64,000 nucleotides of DNA, taken from the NCBI GenBank assembly GCA_009363875.1, contig CM018691.1, forward strand, positions 121,273,404 to 121,337,403, in the 5' to 3' direction. Shown in pieces: positions 56,161 through 64,000 of the stretch; within the stretch, counting starts at the first letter, position 1; every line of letters starts with the position of its first letter. The position numbers and the translations under genes were made by a program. The stretch is from Mikania micrantha. Its lineage: Eukaryota > Streptophyta > Magnoliopsida > Asterales > Asteraceae. Under the pieces are notes generated by a model, which worked only from the letters and a program-made list of their open reading frames with translations, was not told the DNA's origin and did not search any database.

Positions 56161-57554
56161 ATCCTCATTTCAACCTTCTCCAAGTAATTAGAATCCATTT
56201 TCATGTGAATCTTATGGGTTTTGATGGTTAAAAATCAAGTTACAAGTTCAAGGGTTCCAGGTTGAACAAAAACCCTAAAAACCGTAACTTGGAACTAAGT
56301 TTTACCTCGATAGGGTTCGTTTTGGTACCAAGATCTTGTGTTTTGGTTGAGTTTTAAGAGGTTTGGATGTTCAAAATCTAGTGAGAGTGTAGAGAGAGAA
56401 CCGGATTTCTAGTGAGAGAAAGTGGTAGATGAGAATTAAAGAAGAAGATGGTAAGGTTTAAAGGCTTTTATATCCCTGTTCAATTTGGGTACGTTCGGGT
56501 TCCTCGGTTTTGAGTTTACGTAATGTGTCACACCCCCAAATTCCCACTCGTGGTGTCAGTCCACGTGGGCGTGACGTGGCCAGAATCACAGCTCAAGGTC
56601 ATATAGAACAACTCTATATGCGTTTCAAGTCAAAGTTTGACATACAAGTATTAAAACAGTTTGCAGCGGAAAATGATATAATAAGTTAAGCAGCGGAAAA
56701 TAACGTGTTTGACATATGCAGCGGAAAATAAATAGTTGTCAGACACCACATTGTATCAATACATAACATAAATAAAATTGTTTCAAATGATAAAACAGAA
56801 ATGCATGCAGTTCCTATTGCTCGTCCCTTAACATGTGCATTCCTGACATCCATAGCCTGCTAGTTACCTGAGAATACAAGTTTGAGAAAAAATGTCAACA
56901 CAATGGTTGGTGAGTTCACAGGTTTTGATATACATATAGTAATAAAAGTGTGTCATGCTGTTTATCAAATGTTAGTACCGAGCCCAAGGCTCTAAGTGTC
57001 AGTACGTCACTACCGAACTAGACTTGTTTGTCCTTGCCTCCGCTATGTCTCGTATACATAGCAAGTTAGGTCAAAGTTTGCACGGGTTATGACATCCAGT
57101 CAACATGGTGCCCCGTGGGGTTAGTCATTCCCTAATGGATCCATTCAAACCTACCACGTTGTTCGTACATTAACGGTAAGACTTTGTGAGGGCTTGTTAC
57201 GAGTTCAACACTTAATGTTTGTCTAATAAACCAGCATACACAAAAATGTTTGTACAGTAATAAATGTTTGACTCGATGTAACTAGTATTCTCCCCCTATT
57301 TAAAAGCGTTTGAAAAGAGTAAAGAGGGGCCGTAAACTCACCTCAGTGCAAATGATCAAGTAGAGTATGCGTAAGCTCCTCGAGAAAGTAGCGCGTTGGT
57401 CACCGGCAACCTATATCGTATACCGTATGTGAGTTTGTGTATGTGATCGTGCTAGTGTTTGTGTTAGTGCTCGTGTTTGTGTCCAACAACCTTCGGTTGT
57501 TCATGTTTGTCTGTGTCGGTCCACAATGACCGTGTTTGCTCGTGTTGGTCCACA

Positions 57555-57610
57555 TTGACCGTGTTTGACCGTGTTTGACCATGTTTGACCAAGTTTGACC
57601 AGAGTTGACC
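57555..57610 (+). promoter_or_regulatory. Six TTGACC boxes at exact 10-bp spacing
   Basis: TTGACC occurs at 57555, 57565, 57575, 57585, 57595 and 57605, within decamers of the GTGTTTGACC type. TTGAC[C/T] is the W-box core bound by WRKY factors. In the sense of the LTR this lies about 1.4 kb downstream of the TATA box. Confidence 0.6.
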
Positions 57611-59011
57611 GTGTCAAGTCAACGACCCGTTGGTGAACCGTGTGACGGTTGTGAATCGTGTAGCAATCGTGTAAGTGCTTGTCGTGTGCAAAATGCGCAA
57701 GTCGCGTCTATGGACAACTTACTATTTATAGTAAGTTTCCATTTATGGAAAGTTCACAAATCATATCGATTTTATTGTTCTAGCATGCTCATTAGTCCTA
57801 TGTGATCATGTTAACACATAGCACATCATAATGCGAATTCACATAAGTCGTTTATATCATGTTAGCACATAAAAGTTTCCTAAAATGGAAAGTTTCCATT
57901 TATAGCATACGTGATATCGGAAACCATCTAACTTAGCATCTAATCATCATGTTATAACATATTAAACCACTTAGCATGCTTAAATCATACAACATGTTTA
58001 TAAATCGGTTTTTCTAAAAATAAAGTTACTATAAATAGTAACTTTGTAGTTTTTCATAAAAATAACCATTCTAACATTTCTAATCCGATTTTCATATCAC
58101 TAATCATCATAATATGCTACTTAGCATCATCTTAAACATACCAATATAGTCAAATCATCTCCTATCATCATTTTGACCCGAAAAGTTACTAAATATAGTA
58201 ACTATGTTGAAAAATGACCAAAACATTATCAAACTCACATTCTAAGTACTCAAATCATCATATTAACATCCAATTGGCAAGTTCATCCACATGCATGTTC
58301 ACCATTTTCACCAAATAATCATCTTGTAACTAAAAAGTTACTAATAATAGAAAGTTTGTCAAAAATCATCATTTTAACCTTTTCAACATCATCTAGACAT
58401 GTAATCATCATCCAATATCATCAAGATGCATATTTAAACACTGAAAATCATCCCACATGCCATGGATCATACATGCATGTGGGTTTTTCATTTGACAATG
58501 ACCAAATCATGCATTCTAATGACACACATCATCATGGATCGTCACAAAACTAAATCTAAACATCATAGATCATCAAGGAACTCATCAAAATCACCAAACC
58601 CAGAAATAAAATTCGTGCATGTGCTTCAAAGGTGCTTGCATGTGAGATTTAACACATGCATGTGTGTGTAATGTTGAGAAAAGGGTGTTTTATGCTACAA
58701 GGGGTGAAAGACTACCTTCCAAAGCTTCAAAGGTGCTGGGATGAGGGGAACAGCTTGTGGGTCTTCTGGACAGCAAGAACTCGCAGCAATGGCGAGGTGA
58801 TGGTGATTCTTCGAGCTTCAAGGTGGTTAACAAGCTTCAATCTCCCAACTTAGAGCTTCCAAGGGTTCATCAATGGTGGAAAATGGTGGTTTCAAGGTGT
58901 AGGAGACGAAATCAGTCGAGGTGATGCGTTTAGAACCGAGTGAAATGATGAAAAGAGTAGTCTAGGCATGATTTGTCTTGGATTTATAAGATTTTGTCGA
59001 CTGGGCGGCGT

Positions 59012-59134
59012 CGCGTACCGCGGTGGGGCTTCCAAATCCTCTCCGCGTACCGCGGCAGATTTCGGGAGTCAAACCCCCGCGATGTAGGTCGCGCACCGCG
59101 GCGATGCTCCTTGTTGGGCCATCGCGTACCGCGA
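59012..59134 (-). promoter_or_regulatory. CGCGTACCGCGG array upstream of LTR TATA
   Basis: CGCGTACCGCGG or one-base variants start at 59012, 59044, 59090 and 59123, on the upstream side of TATAAA near 58980. Related GCGTACC words occupy the same position in the solo LTR 38984-41368. Confidence 0.5.
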
Positions 59135-60299
59135 TGGGCCCCTGGAGAGCCCAATAAACCCCTTTTTAATGGATTTGATCCGTTCGTCGTCGTTTTCACG
59201 CTTCCGAACTATCGTTTGGCCTCGTTTGAACTTCCAAGTTCAATGTGTGAGTGTTTTGTGAGGTCTCAAGTGTTGTGTTACACAATGTGCTAGACGTTCA
59301 CCAACGTTCGTGTGTTTTGACACGTGTGTGCTGTTTGTCGATAATTCCTCGAATTATCTAGTCGTGTGTCGGTGTTCGTACTGTCGTGCCACGTGTCACA
59401 CTAAATTAAACTAATTCTAGTGCCACGTGTACATAAATCATTTAAATAAATAAATGCTGACCTGGAAATTACGGGGTGTCACATAATGTTTACGGAACGT
59501 AAATTAAAAATATGTTTTTATAATAAATGATTTCATTTTAATTCGTTTTAAGGTTGTAATTCCTAATAAATATTTCACATTTCTTTTTGTTAATATTAAA
59601 GTTTTGAAAACGTTTAATTTAACAGTTTCGTCATATTGTATCACCTCCGCGCGTATACGTACAAATCGTCACCCGAACGAACACGAAGATGGCTTCACTT
59701 TCTGATTTGGTTTTCTACCTTTAAGATATCATTCAGAACATTAAACCCACATATATATTTGTACGAATCGTCACCCACACAAACACATTGTCAGTTTAAT
59801 ATTCAAAAACGATATCGGATTATTGTTTTGGATTTGACATTCTCACAGACGATTACAACTAAATTTAACTGTTTAACCTTTGTTCTCACTGATTTCCCAT
59901 TGATTTCTCATTGTGTTGTCGGTTATCTGATTCCTGTTAGGGAATCAGATCACAACTGATCTGTTATTGCCATTTGTTCTCATGATAACTTGTTATTTCA
60001 CATGAAATGTTGTATGTTGAGATTCCAATTCTCATTGAATTACACACAACTGTTATAAATTTCACAAAATTTGTTTTCACATAATTGTCATTCACATAAG
60101 TAATCACACACAATAGTCATGAAAGTATACATATCGTACAGTTGCCGGACGGTCAGGTACTAGTTGTCACAACCAAACTTTCGGGTTTCAATTATTAGGT
60201 AAAAAGAGAACAACGATAACATCGGTAGAATAACCTTCACTCTGCAACGACCCATTTTGGGATTTTATTGATGAAGTAATATATTATGATGAATTCTAA

Positions 60300-62330
60300 A
60301 TTACAGTGGTGCAAGGCCAAAAATTGTTAAGGCCAAATCAGTCAAACCTAAAGGGGTTCACAAGAAAGAACTTGTTGTTTCTCATGTACCTAAACCTGTT
60401 ATGGTTTGGGTACCCATCTCTCATTGATCGTGTAAGAAATGCAGGGACGACCAAATAAGCCAAAAAATGTTTGGTATGTGGATAGTGGCTGCTCCCGGCA
60501 TATGACTGGGGATTTCTCTCAGTTGCATGAAGTTACATCTTTCAATGGAGGATATGTATCATTTGCAGGAGACAAGGGAGGAAAGATAAGCATGAAAGGC
60601 ACAGTTACAAATGGAACTCTTAGTTTCGAAGATGTGTATTATGTTGAAGAGCCCAATCACAGTTTATTGAGTGTATCTCAGATTTGTGATAAGAACTTTT
60701 CTACACACTTCACAAACAAGGAGTGTCTTATTTTAAAGCCTGATTTTGTTGTACCTGAGAAGTGGATATTGATGAGGACTCCAAGAATCAATAATGCCTA
60801 CATTATCAATATGAACTCAGATTCATTCACAGAGAACACCTGCTTGTTCTCAAAGGCATCGGAGCATGATTGTCTACTTTGGCATCGCCGACTGTGTCAC
60901 GTCAATCTGAAGAATCTCAACCGACTTGCTAAGGGAGAGCATGTTATCGACTTACCTTCCAAAGACTTCTCCACAATTGAGAAGTGTATCGCGTGTGCCA
61001 AGGGGAAGCAACATAAGAGACCCCACAAGCCTAAGTTGTTCAGTTCTATATCATCGATTCTGCAACTTCTTCACATGGATCTCTTCGAACCAGTCAATGT
61101 TATGAGTATCGGGAAGAAATCATATTGTTTGGTGATTACAGATGATTATTCCAGAATTACTTGGGTGTTCTATTTTTGGCCAAGAAAGATAAGACACTAA
61201 AGATTCTGAAGAAGTTTATCACCATCATTGAAAATCAGAAGAACTTAAAGGTTAAGGTGAATATAACCGACAACGGCACTGAATTTAGAAATCAGATTCT
61301 CATTGAATCCTTCGATGAGAAGGGGATTGCTCGGCATTACAGTGCAGCACGTACACAGTGGCGTACCCACATGTATACTTGGGGGGGCAGCCGCCTCCCT
61401 TGAAATTTTTTTTAGTAGTATATATATGTTAAAATCCTGATTGCCCCCTGTAAAATTTTACAATCGCCCCCATTAAACTTTTGATTTCTAAGTGTTAATT
61501 GATAAACTAAGTTGATAAATGCCCAACTAATAATTTAAACCCAATGTAAAATCAGGTTTAGTATTAATTATAATAAGTCTAAACACCACTAAACCGGTTA
61601 AAAACCAAATTCAATTGAATATACCAATTAAAACAAATAAACCAATCCAAATAAACCAAATTCAACCAAACAAACTGAATTCAAAAAAAATTTGGAACCA
61701 ATAACCATACCGAAACCGAAATTTGGATACAGTTAGGAACCGACTTCGGAATTCAGTTCGTTTTTTTTGTTACAAATACGGTTAAGTTTTTTGTATTAAC
61801 AATTTTCAGCTTTTTTGAATACCCTTACTTTAATATTCGAATTCACTATGTGGCCTTTTCTTTTTGACTCGTCCCGGGCTCTCCCAATTCTCAGAGCCGC
61901 CCCAAACTAGCCCATTATAAAAACTTATATTATTAATTTAAATAACATATTAAAATAATACTTTAAGTTAGATTTGCGTAATCGAATTGGTTATGAGAAT
62001 TTAAACGATAATTGTATTTGTAAAGAGTTATTTAAGAACGTCTCATTACACATTGTTTTGAACATATATAAAAAAAAAGATCACGTAATATATTGTATCT
62101 TAATTATGTCTTTATATATAAAATTTAGTTTGATTGTCGTTTTTTAGCATGACCCGACCCGATCCGTCCTAACCGAACTTGAACACCAGTGAACCTAAAA
62201 AATTTCGGCCCCCCATGAAAAAAATTCCTGGGTCCGCCACTGCACGTACAACTCAGCAAAATGGAGTTGCTGAAAGGAGAGACAAAACACTCATTGAAGC
62301 TTCACGAACCATGCTGTACATGGTAAACCC
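60300..62330 (+). pseudogene. Copia-type gag/protease/integrase fragment
   Basis: The plus-strand frame shows the Copia protease WYVDSGCSRHMTGD, then LLSVSQICDKNFSTHF and the pre-integrase HHCC region (LLWHRRLCHVNLKNL, CIACAKGKQHKR). The integrase core follows (LHMDLFEPVNVMSIGKKSYC, DDYSRITWVF, ITDNGTEFRN). A frameshift lies near 61180. After a hAT insertion at 61356-62242 the frame resumes with QQNGVAERRDKTLIEASRTM and ends at a stop near 62328. RT and LTRs are absent. The style is that of the SIRE/Maximus branch. Confidence 0.85.
61356..62242. mobile_element. hAT element (887 bp) inside the Copia integrase
   Basis: The ends CAGTGGCGTACCCA and TGGGTCCGCCACTG form a near-perfect 14-bp inverted repeat. 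A perfect 8-bp duplication CACGTACA lies at 61348-61355 and 62243-62250. Removing the element and one duplication joins the integrase reading in frame. No transposase was recognised. Confidence 0.93.
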
Positions 62331-62928
62331 TTAGGTCACCCTCAATACTCGACTAATCGGGAGGAACAAGTATGGCTGCAAACAACCGGGCTGGTAGTCT
62401 CTAAGGAAAATCGTCCTAATAAGCCAAACGCACTCTTGTATTGGTTTATTTTGGTATCGCTTTTAGAAACATACGGGTATAAAACATGATCAAATTTCAC
62501 ACACGTGTTCTTGGAATTCTTATAGCATCTGATTAGAGGTTCAAAACTTTTTTTTATTGGCAATCTGGTACATATGAAATGGTCTTTGGTGTGGAAGCAG
62601 GAACCGGTTCTGGGTTTGGAACATCCTACTTGTTGGAACCTGTTAGGGAAGGGTTAGTTATGGGTCACATACAACCGTACAAGAACTGATTCTTGTTGGT
62701 TTTTTTAATCAATTATAATAACACAAAAAAAACAAATAAATACACTAATAATTTTTTTATTTTTTTAATTGTTTTCTAAACAAACAAAATTAATACGTTA
62801 CTATATATACATTTAAGAAACGACGTTATTACGAGTGAATAATAATAATAATAATAAAAATCTATGCCTAAGTTAAAAAAAGCATTCGAGAATAATTATT
62901 ATCGTTATATCATATTAACATTATTTAT

Positions 62929-62968
<40 letters not shown>

Positions 62969-64000
62969 TTAATTAATTAATTAATTAACTAACTAATAAT
63001 AAAAAAAATTCAATTTATTGTTTTAGCTGAAACTAAAAATCGTTACGTCCACTTTTTTTGTCTATGTCTTGATGATGTTATCACGACATAATGATATGTC
63101 TCCAAATTAATTAATAATTACTATTAAATAATAAATAACAAGAATAATTAATTTTTTCATAACATCTACACTTTAAGGATTTACGTTATACTGACAATCA
63201 TTGTCATATGTTTTTATATCCGTGTTGTTGATATATAGAATTGTATTTGTATATGCGTTTTGATATTCGAAGTTGTGATGGAATTCCCGTCGTAACGCGC
63301 GGGAAACCTAGTATTACTACAATTGCTGCTGCTATATATACATTTAAGAAATATAATCATTTCGAGTGACAGCGATAATAGTTTTTTTATTCTAGTTGTT
63401 TTTCGCTTGCTTCTCACGAACAAATGGCAACTACTGCAAAAAATTTTAACTGTTGCAAAACCTTTTTTTAATAATGTTAATTAATTAATATATTTCATTT
63501 TCTTTACCTTTTTTTTACAACCGCGACAAAAAGAAGGGAAAATAATAATTTTGTATATGCTATATATTTAACGGCCTCAAAAGAAACAATGAACCATTGT
63601 AAAAACATTTAAAAAATAAATTAATTAATACATTATTATATTTCAATTGAATCATCTTAAAAAACAAATGAAACCGTTTTGAAAGCATTTGGTAAGACTG
63701 TCTTAAAAAAATATTGATATTCATAATTCTGCAACAAATTAATAACGATTCATTTATTTACAGACAATTACAACAAATTTTTTGAACTAGGTTTGATTAT
63801 TTATATTTTCTAATAAACATTTACTATTTAAAATAAAAAATAAAACTAGAAAGATGTGAAATTTAAGCAAGTATGAAAAAAATGTAGTTATAAGACATGA
63901 GTGTACAAAAATAGCCTGAAATGAGAATATATATTTGTAATTTTAGTTTAGCATGGGAATATATGTAATTTTGATGTTTAATAAGAGGATATATGATATT
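62331..64000. other. AT-rich intergenic sequence without genes
   Basis: (AAT)n tracts lie at about 62838-62858 and 62933-62968, followed by (AATT)n. 62331-62530 is less AT-rich but unassigned. A Helitron-like 3' end lies at 63283-63311. No coding frame with recognisable similarity was seen. Confidence 0.5.
63283..63311 (+). mobile_element. Orphan Helitron 3' end
   Basis: CCCGTCGTAACGCGCGGG, with a CCCG/CGGG stem, is followed after three to four bases by CCTAG and then T, the standard Helitron terminus and flank. The plus-strand 5' end (TC...) was not located, so the element's length is unknown. Confidence 0.6.

Larger units (their letters stand above)
56526..59485 (-). mobile_element. Solo LTR (2960 bp) nested in the larger solo LTR
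   Basis: It runs from TGTCACACCCCCAAATTCCC to ACGGGGTGTCACA, with the 5-bp duplication TAATG (56521-56525 and 59486-59490). A TATAAA lies at about 58984-58979 (minus). A GC-rich array lies just upstream of it. The predicted leader intron runs from 57341 (GAG|GTGAGT) to 56878 (TATTCTCAG|G). The region around the donor is clearly homologous to that in the 2841-bp LTRs (shared ACGGCCCCT). Confidence 0.92.
52877..60171 (-). mobile_element. Large solo LTR (about 3.9 kb net) with two nested insertions
   Basis: It starts TGTCACACCCCGAG (52877) and ends GTTGTCACA (60171), with the perfect 5-bp duplication ACCAA (52872-52876 and 60172-60176). Inside are a hAT element (53676-54133) and another solo LTR (56526-59485). 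Removing both leaves about 3.86 kb. The predicted leader intron runs from 54997 (AAG|GTAAGT) to 53236 (TTTTCTCAG|G). A TATA-like ATATAAAAG (minus) lies near 56465. Confidence 0.85.

Noticed and set aside
58973..59293. 106-codon frame with Arg/Pro-rich product
   Set aside because: It is created by the GC-rich CGCGTACCGCGG promoter array of a solo LTR.

Overview
The window is plant nuclear DNA. It has spliced genes, LTR retrotransposons with plant-type primer sites, a Helitron, hAT and PIF/Harbinger elements, and AT-rich introns. The repeat families look like those of Asteraceae, but that is an impression and was not searched. There is one convincing host gene, a DRM-type de novo cytosine methyltransferase (43569-49526, + strand, nine coding exons, about 593 aa, intact by my splicing). 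Almost everything else is a stack of nested transposons, many of whose edges can be fixed to the base by target-site duplications (TSDs).

Layout. 1-17191: an Athila-like Ty3 element on the minus strand (gag, protease, tRNA-Asp primer site, 5' LTR). Its LTR holds an 855-bp solo LTR (TSD AGTAT). Its gag is split by an 11.9-kb chromovirus-like Ty3 element (2213-14103, TSD GTTAG). That insert is built abnormally: its two full 2841-bp LTRs are inverted, and both outer ends are the same (U5) LTR end. 17192-18700: MITE-like and tandem-repeat sequence. 18700-41656: an unidentified degenerate coding region on the minus strand, interrupted by a solo LTR (19160-37682) and by a hAT MITE (38832-41517, TSD GTCTTGGC). 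The solo LTR contains a 16.4-kb Helitron (19247-35618). The MITE contains another solo LTR (38984-41368, TSD AGTTC). 41657-42750: a further LTR fragment. 43569-49526: DRM, with a PIF/Harbinger MITE in its last intron. 50841-52700: a hAT transposase relic with a nested MITE. 52877-60171: a solo LTR (TSD ACCAA) containing a hAT element (TSD ATAGATTT) and a second solo LTR (TSD TAATG). 60300-62330: a Copia fragment broken by an 887-bp hAT element (TSD CACGTACA). 62331-64000: AT-rich sequence with an orphan Helitron 3' end.

Highlights. (1) The inverted-LTR Ty3 element, flanked by a matching TSD, looks like an autointegration product that then integrated normally. (2) Six different LTR families here share a splice-acceptor-like block, and a good donor lies upstream in each, which suggests an intron inside the LTR leader. 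(3) The Helitron has both termini, a full-length Rep/helicase that splices to about 1575 aa, and three more genes in a compact same-strand series (ARID-like, RPA-like, F-box). (4) Several LTRs carry short-motif arrays with 10- or 20-bp spacing, two of them just upstream of a TATA box.

All identities are by eye. No database search, alignment program or expression data were available.
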